Both the position numbers and the translations under genes were made by a program. A stretch of 16,952 nt of DNA from assembly GCA_964496755.1 (NCBI GenBank), contig CAZCBD010000035.1, positions 1 through 16,952 of the forward strand, given 5' to 3'. The first letter of the stretch is position 1; each line of letters opens with the position of its first letter. The notes below the pieces were generated by a model. It ran no database searches. It saw only the letters and a list, made by a program, of their open reading frames with translations, and was not told the DNA's origin. The stretch comes from CAZCBD01 sp964496755. Its GTDB lineage: Bacteria; Bacteroidota; Ignavibacteria; Ignavibacteriales; Melioribacteraceae. Shown here one piece after another: positions 1 to 8,200 of the stretch.

Positions 1-1756
1 CCATTTCCCAAGCTTTTAATGCTTCTTCTTTCTTTCCCAATTTTAAATATATTTCTGCCTGATGATCAAGCACATCATAACTTTCTTCAATTTCCAACGA
101 TTTTGAAATCCATTTTTGCGCTTCATCATATTTCCCCATCATAAAATATATCCACCCAAGCGTATCTAAGTAAGAGGAATTTTCGGGCTCTGCTTTTACT
201 GCCTTTAAAGACATTTTTAGTGCTCTGCTTAATTGTATGCCTCTTTCCGACAAAGAATAAGCATAATTATTTAATATTAAAACATTATTCGAATCAACTG
301 CTAAAGCCTTTTCATATATTTCGTCACACTTTTGCCAATCTTTTCTCGCGTCATAAATTAAACCTAAATTGCTTAAGGCTTGAATATTATTAGGTTCAAT
401 AGTTAAAGCTTTATTTAAAATTTCAATTGCTTTATCCTGAGCGCCTGTTTTATCCAAGGCAAAACCATAGGCAGTAAAAGCATCTACTTTATCTTTTTGT
501 AGAATAGTAGCTTTTTCTAAAAAAGGTAAAGCTTTTTTATATTTTTTTAATTGCGTATAAGATAAACCAATAATAAAATTAATATAATAATCATCAGGGA
601 AATGTTCCAAAGCACTGTTTAATTCTACAATGGCTTCATCATATCTTTCGTTGTCAAAAAGCAATCCGCCTAATCTAATCCATATTTCCGGATTCCAACC
701 GGCAAGCTTAGAAGCTTCGTTATAATATTTAATTCCATCTTCAACATTTTTTTGCTGAACATTTATTGCCGCCAAATAGAATTTAACTTCCCAGTAATTT
801 GTATCGGCATTAATTTCTTCAAACATTTTTTTTGCTATTGGCAATAAAGTAGAATCCTTAGTTGATTGCATTAAAAAGGTTCTGCCTATTTGAATTTTCC
901 CGGAAAGATTTATTTTATCACTTTTAATTAGCGGCTCAAAATTCTTTGCAGAATTTATCCAATCGTTTTTTGACAATAAAATTTTTGCTTTATATTCAAT
1001 TAACTGTAAATCATCCGGAAATATTTTAATGGATTCTTCGGTTAATTCAAGTGCTTTATCATATTTCCCTTCTTTATGGTAAGATTCAATCAGAATTTTT
1101 TTTAGATTTAAATTGTTAGGATACTCTTTAAGTAATTTTTCAATTGTTGAAATCGTTTTTTCTATATTTCCAAGTCGTTCATTTATTGAAGCAATTTTCA
1201 CTAATACTTTCCAATCCGGCCCGGAATACTTTAGTAATTTATTAAAAATATTTAACGATTCTAATGGTTTATCATTTTCAATTAAAGACCCCAAAGCATA
1301 CATTGCAGCAGTGTTAGTGGAATCTAATTCTAAAATATCACGGTAAATTGTAGCAGAAGAGTCTCGTAGATTTGCCATTCTAAAAACTTGAGCTAAAAGA
1401 TGTTTGTATTCAATATTTTTCGGTTCTAATTTAACAGCAGCTTTTGCATGTTTTAGGGAAAGAATTTTCTTGTTTAAAAAAAGATAATCCTTACCAAGTG
1501 CAAAATGTATTCCGGCATCAGGATCAAGTTCCAAAGCCGATTGGTATTCCAAAACCGCACTGGCATAATCTCCTTTCATATCAGCCATGGAACCATTTAT
1601 AAAATACTCGGAAGCTTTTTTCTTTTTATCTTGGATTAATTTTATATTTTCTTTTGTAATTTTCTTTTCCGAAAATTCTTTTTTCCGTACTGTTTCTTGG
1701 CTTGTTCCACAAGCAATTATGGTCATTATTAATAAAAGAGTAATAATACTTTTCAT
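1..1756 (-). CDS. TPR-repeat lipoprotein, partial (3' end beyond left edge)
   Basis: The reading frame is open from the ATG at 1756 to the left edge, about 585 codons with no stop in the stretches I translated, so the C-terminus lies outside. An AAAGGA ribosome site sits just upstream of the ATG. The N-terminus is a short hydrophobic signal ending in a lipobox (T-I-I-A-C, lipidated Cys about residue 16), followed by a Lys/Glu-rich linker. The rest is helical repeats of about 34 residues with the TPR pattern (for example a G-K-Y-D-E-A unit and repeats closing in E-P-N-N or D-P-D). A segment near the left edge carries the Y-L-D-T-L-G-W-I-Y signature common in bacterial TPR proteins. The likely role is an envelope-anchored protein-interaction scaffold; no partner is visible. 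It starts 26 bases after the rsgA stop, so the two are probably cotranscribed. TPR and lipoprotein assignments are strong; the biological role is unknown. Confidence 0.88.
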   Translation of the reverse strand, partial: MKSIITLLLIMTIIACGTSQETVRKKEFSEKKITKENIKLIQDKKKKASEYFINGSMADMKGDYASAVLEYQSALELDPDAGIHFALGKDYLFLNKKILSLKHAKAAVKLEPKNIEYKHLLAQVFRMANLRDSSATIYRDILELDSTNTAAMYALGSLIENDKPLESLNIFNKLLKYSGPDWKVLVKIASINERLGNIEKTISTIEKLLKEYPNNLNLKKILIESYHKEGKYDKALELTEESIKIFPDDLQLIEYKAKILLSKNDWINSAKNFEPLIKSDKINLSGKIQIGRTFLMQSTKDSTLLPIAKKMFEEINADTNYWEVKFYLAAINVQQKNVEDGIKYYNEASKLAGWNPEIWIRLGGLLFDNERYDEAIVELNSALEHFPDDYYINFIIGLSYTQLKKYKKALPFLEKATILQKDKVDAFTAYGFALDKTGAQDKAIEILNKALTIEPNNIQALSNLGLIYDARKDWQKCDEIYEKALAVDSNNVLILNNYAYSLSERGIQLSRALKMSLKAVKAEPENSSYLDTLGWIYFMMGKYDEAQKWISKSLEIEESYDVLDHQAEIYLKLGKKEEALKAWEM

Positions 1757-1782
1757 TTTTTATCCTTTGCATTTTATGTTTT

Positions 1783-2751
1783 TTAATCGTTAAAAAACAT
1801 ATCGTCTTCTATTGTTTCCAACAAATTTAAATAACTTTCATATCTTTCTATAGTTATTTCTTCGTTTTTAAGTGCAGCTATTACCGCACATTTGGGTTCG
1901 TGGGTATGTGTGCAAGTATTAAATTTACAATCTAAGATATATTTTTCAAATTCTTTAAAGTAATGTCCTAAATCTTTTTTTCGAATTCCATAGGGTTCAA
2001 TTTCTCTTATACCCGGCGTATCGATAATTGCTGTTGTTTCGTCAATTTGTTTTAAAATACTTGTAACCGTAGTATGTCTTCCTTTGTTAGAATACTCACT
2101 TATTTTGCTTACTTTTAGGTTAAATTCCGGGAAAAGCGAATTGATCAGAGATGATTTGCCTACTCCTGATTGCCCCCAAAAAACATTTGTTTTTCCGTGA
2201 ATAACATTTCGAATTTCATCAATTCCACTTTTTTCAGTTGCACTTGTGTAATAAAGATTGTATCCGAGTTCCGAATATAAATTGCCCCAAAAATTAATAT
2301 CAAAACCATGGTTCAAATCGGATTTATTAATTACAATATTCGGTTTTATATTGGAACTAAGTGCAGTAACAATAATTCTATCAATTAATTTATTATTAAA
2401 ATTAGGGCTGGTAGTACTTGAAACTATAAATAAATTATCAACATTTGCAGCTATAATTTGTTCGAATCTTTCGCCTCTTTTTGTTGCACCTTTTATTTTC
2501 GGTGCTTTTCGCGAAAGATAATTTCGTCGTTCATAAATAGTTGAAATAACACCGTAGTTTTTATCGGCTATTTCCACTTCAACAAAATCACCTACGGCTG
2601 CAACATCAAGAATTGATAATTTATTTTTCTTAAGCGAATAAATCTTTTTAAACTTGCCTTTTAAAGAACATCTGATTTCTTGATTGTTTTCAAGCAACAC
2701 ATAATAATCTTTGCTTTCTATTTTAAAAATTTTTCCTTTAATAAAAATCAC
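1783..2751 (-). CDS. rsgA: Ribosome small-subunit-dependent GTPase A (RsgA/YjeQ)
   Basis: This is a circularly permuted GTPase that acts in late maturation of the 30S ribosomal subunit. The 322-residue product has the family order: an N-terminal OB-fold (about 1-75), then G4 NKSD (142-145), the P-loop GQSGVGKS (193-200), a switch region around G-R-H-T-T (224-228) and G3 DTPG (244-247). The C-terminal zinc site is C275-x4-C280-x-H282-x5-C288. Length is normal and no key residue is missing. The start is a GTG at 2751: in-frame TAA TAA stops lie just upstream, so no longer version is possible. A purine-rich AAAAGG abuts the GTG with no spacer, which is a poor ribosome-site distance. A terminator hairpin for the preceding gene ends only a few bases upstream, leaving no room for a promoter between them. 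The downstream gene is the TPR lipoprotein. Confidence 0.96.
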   Translation of the reverse strand: MIFIKGKIFKIESKDYYVLLENNQEIRCSLKGKFKKIYSLKKNKLSILDVAAVGDFVEVEIADKNYGVISTIYERRNYLSRKAPKIKGATKRGERFEQIIAANVDNLFIVSSTTSPNFNNKLIDRIIVTALSSNIKPNIVINKSDLNHGFDINFWGNLYSELGYNLYYTSATEKSGIDEIRNVIHGKTNVFWGQSGVGKSSLINSLFPEFNLKVSKISEYSNKGRHTTVTSILKQIDETTAIIDTPGIREIEPYGIRKKDLGHYFKEFEKYILDCKFNTCTHTHEPKCAVIAALKNEEITIERYESYLNLLETIEDDMFFND

Positions 2752-2757
2752 CTTTTA

Positions 2758-2794
2758 TTAAAAAATAAAAAAGCATCTTAAAATAAGATGCTTT
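2758..2794 (-). terminator. Intrinsic terminator after the FadL-like gene
   Basis: An 11-bp perfect stem (2770-2780 with 2784-2794) closes a 3-base loop. On the minus strand it is followed by a T-rich run (six T, one A, then five T across 2760-2771). It lies 26 bases after the stop of the outer-membrane protein gene at 2821. It also ends about 7 bases before the rsgA GTG, so it could act as an attenuator for rsgA. Confidence 0.82.
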
Positions 2795-2820
2795 ATAAAT
2801 CTTTCCAAATATATGTAAAA

Positions 2821-4257
2821 TTAAAAATTATATTTTAAGCCTAAGGCTAATTTATGTTTTGAAACTTTTTGATAAACACGAGAATAATTTATATCGTAAT
2901 TATCCACAAAATCATCCCACCATCCAATCATATAACCAATATCAAGTGTAAAGTTTCTTGATGAAACCAAACCTACCCCTACGGAAACAAATTTTTTGTC
3001 ATATTTGGGGTCGTCATCAAGATATGGAGAAGGCTCATAAGCCAAACCGGCTCGTAAAATTATACCGGATCTAAACGGATGAAACTCGGCTCCAAATCTA
3101 AAATTCAATACTTCTCTAAATAAGTCGTCAATATCCTGATTATTTTTCAATCTTTCGTTGGTTGATAACCCCGAAGTAAATTCCATTTCCCGATAATCGA
3201 TGTATTCAATTTGTCCGGTTAAAGTTAAATTTCTAAAATGACTTGCTCCGCCAAAAGCTATTTTATATGGTGTTGAGATTTTGTATTCTGTATAATAAGA
3301 CTGAGGATTCAAATTATAGCCTTGGTTGTTTTCAAAAAATGAAGATCCATTCAATAAATAAGTTTCTTTAATTAAAAACGAAGTAGGAAGGTTAATTGTT
3401 ACTCCGAAATTAAAATTATTTTTAATTTTAATAATGGCTCCAATCTTTAAATCAACACCTTTTAAATCCCAATCCAAAACATCATTAATTGTATAGTATT
3501 TAAAATTATTTGTTTCCGGCACAGCGGGATCGGTTAAAGTACCTAAAGGATAAACATCCATAACATCCTCTTCCGTATAATTTTTTTCCCTTTTAAAATT
3601 ACCGGAATAAATGTTTAAAGTACCCCCGACATAAATATTGGGCATAACCTGAACCGAAGCCGAAAATTGATACTTTGAAATTTTGCCGGATTCTTCAATG
3701 GTACCACTTTGTTGTAAGCGCCCGTTAAAAATTGAACCGTAACCGGTTATTTTATTTTGAGAATCGTAAATCGGGTAACTTAAACCTAAATCATAGGCTA
3801 ATTTATCATTATTCGAAACCAAATATTGTACATAAGAATTCTGCCCCGCATTGAAACCGTTAAAACTAAATTTATTATTGAAAATGGTATTTGTATTATA
3901 ACCAAAAGAAACCACCATGCTTCCACGTCTTACCGGTAGTGGAATTGCAAATCCAATGTTTCCTGAATGAAATTCTTTTTTAAATGTATTTCTCCGAACA
4001 TTAAAAAAATTTGTATTGTTTTGATTTCCATCAATATTTACATCATACACAAATTGAGAATACTTCATTAATCCAAGTCCGGCCGGATTAAAAAAACTTC
4101 CATAATAATCATTACTTACCGCCACAAAAGTATTGCTCATGCCCAAAGTTCGGGGCGATGTAGAATACGTTGAATTAGATAAACGTAACGCATCAACATA
4201 AGTCTGAGCCGAAATAAATGACATGCCCACTAATAAAGCCAAAATATATTTCTTCAT
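2821..4257 (-). CDS. Outer-membrane beta-barrel protein, OmpP1/FadL/TodX-like
   Basis: The predicted 478-residue protein begins with a Sec signal peptide (about residues 1-18, cleavage after S-A-Q). A Bacteroidota-style FadL/OmpP1 N-terminus follows: D-A-L-R-L-S, then a P-R-T-L-G-M-S-N segment (36-42) and S-N-D-Y-Y-x3-F-N-P-A-G (48-60). The remainder alternates aromatic and polar residues as expected of transmembrane beta-strands, and the chain ends in Tyr-Asn-Phe, the C-terminal aromatic used by the BAM complex. FadL relatives take up hydrophobic substrates across the outer membrane; the substrate here cannot be inferred. The start at 4257 has a weak GGGA site. The gene lies 33 bases after the Ser/Arg-rich lipoprotein gene, probably in the same transcript, and is followed by a strong terminator. 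Family assignment is good; function is open. Confidence 0.82.
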   Translation of the reverse strand: MKKYILALLVGMSFISAQTYVDALRLSNSTYSTSPRTLGMSNTFVAVSNDYYGSFFNPAGLGLMKYSQFVYDVNIDGNQNNTNFFNVRRNTFKKEFHSGNIGFAIPLPVRRGSMVVSFGYNTNTIFNNKFSFNGFNAGQNSYVQYLVSNNDKLAYDLGLSYPIYDSQNKITGYGSIFNGRLQQSGTIEESGKISKYQFSASVQVMPNIYVGGTLNIYSGNFKREKNYTEEDVMDVYPLGTLTDPAVPETNNFKYYTINDVLDWDLKGVDLKIGAIIKIKNNFNFGVTINLPTSFLIKETYLLNGSSFFENNQGYNLNPQSYYTEYKISTPYKIAFGGASHFRNLTLTGQIEYIDYREMEFTSGLSTNERLKNNQDIDDLFREVLNFRFGAEFHPFRSGIILRAGLAYEPSPYLDDDPKYDKKFVSVGVGLVSSRNFTLDIGYMIGWWDDFVDNYDINYSRVYQKVSKHKLALGLKYNF

Positions 4258-4290
4258 GATCCCACTCTCACAATAATTAATAAAAAAAGT

Positions 4291-5418
4291 TTATCTTCTG
4301 ATTCTACTTGAGGAACTTCTACTTGAGGAGCTTCTGCTTGAGGAACTTCTAGATGAATTCCTACTAGAAGAACTTCTTGAGGAAGAACCACTATTTGAAG
4401 AGCTTCTCATATAGCTCCTATTAGAAGAATTTCTACTTGAAGAAGATCTATTCACGGAAGACCTATTTATAGAATTTCTGCTTGAAGAAGATCTTTTTGA
4501 AGATGAACGGTAACTGCGGGAGCTACTATTATTCGATCTACTTCTATAGCTTCGGTTAGTTCTTGATTTATTGTAAACTTTCTTTCTGTATGTTCTATTA
4601 TTTGTACTTTTACTTGATTTTCTTAAAGAACTGGCTCTGCTTCTTAAAATTCGATTAGAATTATTTGAATCTGTCCTTTTCTTTAGTCTATAACTTTTGC
4701 TTGTTCTGTAGCTATTATTTCTGTAAGAAGAGGCTCTTGAACGTCGAATTACATTTCTATCGGATTTTCTTTTTGTATTTTTTCTGAATACCGAACTATT
4801 TCTTGATGTCCTTAGCACTGAACTTCTAGTGATTGAAGACCCGCCTGTAGTTCTGTAAACTTTTCTATTGTTTGATCTGGTTTTACTTAATACGGTTCTG
4901 CCGGTTGTTGTTCTATAGGCAGTAGTTGCGGAATTTCTTCGTAAAACAGAATTTCTGGTCAAATAATTTCTTGTACCGGCATTCCTAAATCTGGTTGTAA
5001 CCGTATTTCTATATCTGACAGTAGGCGTATAGTAGAAAGTATTATAATACCTGTATCTGTAATACGGGTTCCTATAATACCAACTATAAGGCGAATCCCA
5101 GTAAGAATAATAAGATAAATCGAAATACGGATCCCATCCATAGTTATAATAACCAATCGAAATTAAACTGGGATAGTATCCCCAAAAATATCTACTGTAA
5201 TAAGGACGAGAACCAAAATAAAAATTAATATCCGTATCATCGTCATACCTATTGGAATAATAACCCTCATTGTCATTATAATAGTCATCCTCGTAGTTTG
5301 TATCGGAAGAATAATATTCTTCGTCATCGCTATATCTATCGGCAGCTCCAAATTGAGTATAGCAAGCAGTAAAGAATAAAGCCACTGCAAATAGTATTAA
5401 ATAATTTAATTTTTTCAT
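4291..5418 (-). CDS. Tyr-rich / Ser-Arg-rich low-complexity lipoprotein, function unknown
   Basis: I do not recognise a named family. The ATG at 5418 is preferred over an in-frame TTG at 5433 because GGAGG (5427-5431) lies 8 bases upstream of the ATG and overlaps the TTG. This gives 375 residues. Residues 1-19 form a lipoprotein-type signal (hydrophobic core, F-T-A-C, lipid Cys19). Three compositional zones follow: an acidic Asp/Glu/Tyr zone (20-66, about 15 acidic residues), an aromatic zone very rich in Tyr and Trp (about 70-130), and a long basic Arg/Ser/Asn/Thr tail (about 135-375). The last 275 residues hold only three acidic residues. The extreme C-terminus is R-S-S-S-S repeats. The protein is probably mostly disordered and surface- or periplasm-exposed. 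Extreme charge segregation suggests self-association, polyanion binding or adhesion, but this is inference. The downstream FadL-like gene is 33 bases away. Confidence 0.78.
   Translation of the reverse strand: MKKLNYLILFAVALFFTACYTQFGAADRYSDDEEYYSSDTNYEDDYYNDNEGYYSNRYDDDTDINFYFGSRPYYSRYFWGYYPSLISIGYYNYGWDPYFDLSYYSYWDSPYSWYYRNPYYRYRYYNTFYYTPTVRYRNTVTTRFRNAGTRNYLTRNSVLRRNSATTAYRTTTGRTVLSKTRSNNRKVYRTTGGSSITRSSVLRTSRNSSVFRKNTKRKSDRNVIRRSRASSYRNNSYRTSKSYRLKKRTDSNNSNRILRSRASSLRKSSKSTNNRTYRKKVYNKSRTNRSYRSRSNNSSSRSYRSSSKRSSSSRNSINRSSVNRSSSSRNSSNRSYMRSSSNSGSSSRSSSSRNSSRSSSSRSSSSRSSSSRIRR
4303..4347 (-). repeat. Three tandem 15-bp units encoding R-S-S-S-S
   Basis: Three adjacent 15-bp units (4303-4317, 4318-4332, 4333-4347) differ only in a few third-position or Ser-codon bases and each encodes Arg-Ser-Ser-Ser-Ser. 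More degenerate Ser/Arg copies continue upstream in the gene to about 4560. The in-phase pattern suggests growth by slipped replication or unequal exchange without frame loss. Confidence 0.8.
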
Positions 5419-5580
5419 TTTACCATCCTCCAATTAGATTACCGCTATAATTCAATATGTATGCCTAAAAAAGCTTTGTAAATGTTCTATTTTTAATTCA
5501 AAAAAAACTTAACTGTTCAATTAATTACAAATATTGTAACAAAATGTATACAAGAATAAAATACTTACTACAAAAAAGAG
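5419..5580 (-). promoter_or_regulatory. Intergenic leader of the Ser/Arg-rich lipoprotein gene
   Basis: This is the longest gene-free stretch in the window (162 bases) and is strongly AT-rich. It must hold the 5' leader of the lipoprotein gene and probably its promoter. A possible element on the minus strand is TTTG at about 5571-5574, a 20-base gap, and a TATACATTTTG segment at 5540-5550. This only partly matches TTTG-N19-21-TAnnTTTG. If used, the leader would be over 100 bases long. I see no strong hairpin in it and no clear terminator for the gene ending at 5581. Confidence 0.3.
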
Positions 5581-6360
5581 TTAATTTCTCGTAAAAATAG
5601 GAGTAATATATTCAACTCGTATTGCTCTATCTGCAGCATAAAAATTTGCTCTTTTTTTATTATCAACTAAATTTCTAAATTCCACTCCAATAGTAAAACC
5701 TTTGCCTACAGACCATTTAACAGCAGCATTCAGGTATCCGTTCCCATCACCCCAAGAGCGTGCAGAGTTATCATTAATTGCAAAATCATATTCCATTACA
5801 AGAGAAACCACATCGCCAAGACTTTTTTCCACACCAATCCACATATTGGCATCTTTGTCACCATCTTCTCTTTCCAAAGAATAATTGATTCCCGCATGCA
5901 AAGAAATAAATCCCATAAAATTATAATTCTTAGAAATTGCGACAAAGAAACCGGGCGATTTTATTTCGAATCTTTCTAAAACATCATCATAAAGGCCTTT
6001 ACCTTGGGAATCAAATCCGATTGTAATTGCCGGATTTGAGAGAGTTTCATTAAATAAACGCAATCTTGCATTAATTCCGGGCAATTTATACCATTCCGGA
6101 TTTCCCGTTCCAATAACATTTGCAGCTCCATAAGAAATGCCGAAACTAAAGTTTTTAAATACTCCAACTTCCATTTTAGTAACCATTACTCCGGACGGCA
6201 AAAAGTTTATCAACACAGAAGCATTTCCCCTATCCAATATTCCGGCGGTGGGCATATCAATTAGAGAACGGAATTCATATCTAGATGAAACACCTGCCGT
6301 GCCCTGAGCAAACATCAAATTCAATGCTATCGTTAAAATTAATAATTTTATTTTTTTCAT
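5581..6360 (-). CDS. Outer-membrane beta-barrel protein, YjbH-like N-terminus
   Basis: The 259-residue product starts with a clear signal peptide (Met-Lys-Lys-Ile-Lys, hydrophobic core, cleavage after F-A-Q near residue 19). The mature N-terminus has the motif S-L-I-D-M-P-T-A-G-I-L-D-R-G (33-46), which resembles the N-terminal strand of YjbH-type and related exported barrel proteins. The remainder alternates short amphipathic strands with Gly/Asn turns, consistent with a small barrel of about 10-12 strands. Start choice is supported by GAGGAG (6367-6372) 6 bases before the ATG. The preceding gene's stop is 20 bases upstream, so this is probably the third gene of the cysS transcript. The exact family and cargo are uncertain; YjbH similarity is from memory of the motif. 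Confidence 0.7.
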   Translation of the reverse strand: MKKIKLLILTIALNLMFAQGTAGVSSRYEFRSLIDMPTAGILDRGNASVLINFLPSGVMVTKMEVGVFKNFSFGISYGAANVIGTGNPEWYKLPGINARLRLFNETLSNPAITIGFDSQGKGLYDDVLERFEIKSPGFFVAISKNYNFMGFISLHAGINYSLEREDGDKDANMWIGVEKSLGDVVSLVMEYDFAINDNSARSWGDGNGYLNAAVKWSVGKGFTIGVEFRNLVDNKKRANFYAADRAIRVEYITPIFTRN

Positions 6361-6380
6361 TTCGTTCTCCTCAAAATAAT

Positions 6381-6770
6381 TTAAGTTAAATTTGGATTTA
6401 TCTTAATCCGAATAATATTGGGGAAAATAGTTTTATTTGTTGTTGCTATCACTTCAACCTCACCCGAAAGAAGTGTCGTTTGTAAAATTAATATACCATT
6501 TTTATTATCAATTAATAATACTTTAACTAAATCTTTCCCTTTTTCAATTCTATATTCAGTCTTTACTTTTCTAAACGGTGCTTTGTAACCAAATGAGTTT
6601 AACGGAACCGCCACAATTTTTATTTCACTGGCTTCGTTAGCAAAATATACATCCGAATTTAATTGAAATCTCACTTCATAAATTTGGAAAACATATTGCC
6701 AAAGAAAAAAAACAACCGCAATAAAAATTAATACCGTAAAAAATATATTCAATTTAATATCTTTGTTCAT
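6381..6770 (-). CDS. Small single-pass membrane protein with beta-rich extracytoplasmic domain
   Basis: I do not recognise a named family. The product is 129 residues: a short basic cytosolic start (M-N-K-D-I-K), one strong transmembrane helix (about 8-30, no lipobox or cleavage site visible), and a domain of about 95 residues made of short alternating hydrophobic/polar strands. That pattern resembles an Ig-like or macroglobulin-like beta-sandwich facing the periplasm. The ATG at 6770 directly follows the cysS TAA stop (TAAATG). No Shine-Dalgarno sequence is visible before it, so translation is probably coupled to termination of cysS. The next gene downstream encodes an outer-membrane barrel, so an envelope role is likely, but none can be named. 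Confidence 0.72.
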   Translation of the reverse strand: MNKDIKLNIFFTVLIFIAVVFFLWQYVFQIYEVRFQLNSDVYFANEASEIKIVAVPLNSFGYKAPFRKVKTEYRIEKGKDLVKVLLIDNKNGILILQTTLLSGEVEVIATTNKTIFPNIIRIKINPNLT

Positions 6771-8177
6771 TTATATTTTAGAAAACTCTGTTCTATTTTT
6801 ACCGTCTTTTAATTCAACACCAATATTTTTAAGTTCATCACGAATTTTATCGGCCAATTCATAATTTTTATTTTTCTTTGCATCGGCTCTTAAATTAATC
6901 AACAATTCAATCAATTCATTTTCCAGTGAATTGCTTACAACAGTTGATTTTTCGAAATCTATAATTCCAAAAACATTTACCGCTGTATTTTGCAAAAATT
7001 CCTTGGCTTCAATAAAAAACTCGGAATTAATTTTCTCATTTTCAGCAATTAGCCTATTAATGGTCTTCACAAAATCAAAAATTACTGCAACAGCTTTGGG
7101 AGTGTTTAAATCATCGTCCATTGCTTTTTCAAAAGCAGTGTAAAAACTTGAAAAATCCAAATCGGGTTTAATTCCGTCTTTAATATTTTTTTTCGATTCG
7201 GAATTTATTTTTTCAGCAAGTGCAGTAATTTTTTTCAATCCGCTTTCTGCCGCCTGCAAAAGCTCTTCGGTAAAATTTAACGGCCCGGCATAATGTGATT
7301 GAATAAAAAAAGCTCTGATTGTTTCGGCCGAATATTTTTTAAGTATTTCTCTGGCTGTAAAAAAATTACCTAGTGATTTAGACATTTTTTCGTTTTTAAT
7401 ATTTAAAAATCCGAAATGAATCCAGTAGTTAACAAACGATTTATCTGTACAAGCTTCACTTTGGGCAATTTCATTTTCGTGATGCGGAAAAATCAGATCA
7501 TTCCCACCGGCATGTATATCGATAGTTTCTCCTAAATGCTTCATACTCATTGCCGAACATTCGATGTGCCAGCCGGGTCTTCCGCTTCCCCAAGGACTTT
7601 CCCAAAAAGGTTCACCTTCTTTGGCTTTTTTCCATAACGAAAAATCCAAAGGATTTTTTTTCTCTTCATTAATTTCTATTCTTGCACCCACTTCCAAATC
7701 ATCAACATTTTTACCACTCAATTTACCGTATTCTTTAAATTTTTCTACGTTATAAAAAACATTTCCATCAATGTTATAAGCAATTCCTTTGGTTTCAAGT
7801 GTTTTAATTATATCGACAATTTCATTCATATGTTCTGTAGCTTTAGGATATACATTGGCTTTTTTTATTTTCAATTTCTCAATGTCTTCCATAAAAGCTT
7901 GAATATATTGTTCGGATATTTCTTTTGCACTTACGTTCTGCTGATTTGATTTCTTTATGATTTTATCATCAACATCCGTAAGATTCATTACAAATTTTAC
8001 ATTATATTTTTTGTATTCAAGATACCGTCTAAAAATATCCGCCATAATAAACGACCGGCCATTTCCAATGTGAAAATAATCATAAACAGTTGGGCCACAC
8101 ATATACATTGTTACATTAGGCGGATTTATCGGTTTAAATTCTTCCTTCCGTTTTGTTAACGTATTATAAATCTGCAT
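6771..8177 (-). CDS. cysS: Cysteinyl-tRNA synthetase
   Basis: This class I synthetase charges tRNA-Cys with cysteine. The 468-residue product is normal length. It has the N-terminal C27-G-P-T-V-Y-D segment, the class signature HIGN (36-39, the form usual in CysRS) and the KMSKS loop (264-268). The zinc ligands that select cysteine are all present: C27, C207, H232 and E236. The C-terminal DALR-like and anticodon-binding helices follow. The start at 8177 has a GGAG site close upstream. A promoter-like element lies at 8201-8231. The gene heads a probable operon with the small membrane protein (start immediately after the stop) and the barrel protein at 5581-6360. Confidence in product is very high. 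Confidence 0.97.
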   Translation of the reverse strand: MQIYNTLTKRKEEFKPINPPNVTMYMCGPTVYDYFHIGNGRSFIMADIFRRYLEYKKYNVKFVMNLTDVDDKIIKKSNQQNVSAKEISEQYIQAFMEDIEKLKIKKANVYPKATEHMNEIVDIIKTLETKGIAYNIDGNVFYNVEKFKEYGKLSGKNVDDLEVGARIEINEEKKNPLDFSLWKKAKEGEPFWESPWGSGRPGWHIECSAMSMKHLGETIDIHAGGNDLIFPHHENEIAQSEACTDKSFVNYWIHFGFLNIKNEKMSKSLGNFFTAREILKKYSAETIRAFFIQSHYAGPLNFTEELLQAAESGLKKITALAEKINSESKKNIKDGIKPDLDFSSFYTAFEKAMDDDLNTPKAVAVIFDFVKTINRLIAENEKINSEFFIEAKEFLQNTAVNVFGIIDFEKSTVVSNSLENELIELLINLRADAKKNKNYELADKIRDELKNIGVELKDGKNRTEFSKI

Positions 8178-8200
8178 ATTATCTCCATTAATTCAATATG

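Noticed and set aside
4291..5100. Resemblance of the Ser/Arg tail to eukaryotic RS-domain splicing proteins
   Set aside because: The protein has a bacterial lipoprotein signal and no RNA-recognition domain; the resemblance is compositional only.
4291..5390. Alternative minus-frame open frames within the Ser/Arg-rich lipoprotein gene
   Set aside because: They are Ile-rich by-products of the repeated Tyr and Asp codons; only the main frame has a signal sequence and a ribosome site.
6771..8177. HIGN instead of HIGH in CysRS as a damaged active site
   Set aside because: HIGN is the usual form of this signature in many CysRS enzymes, and all zinc ligands and KMSKS are intact.
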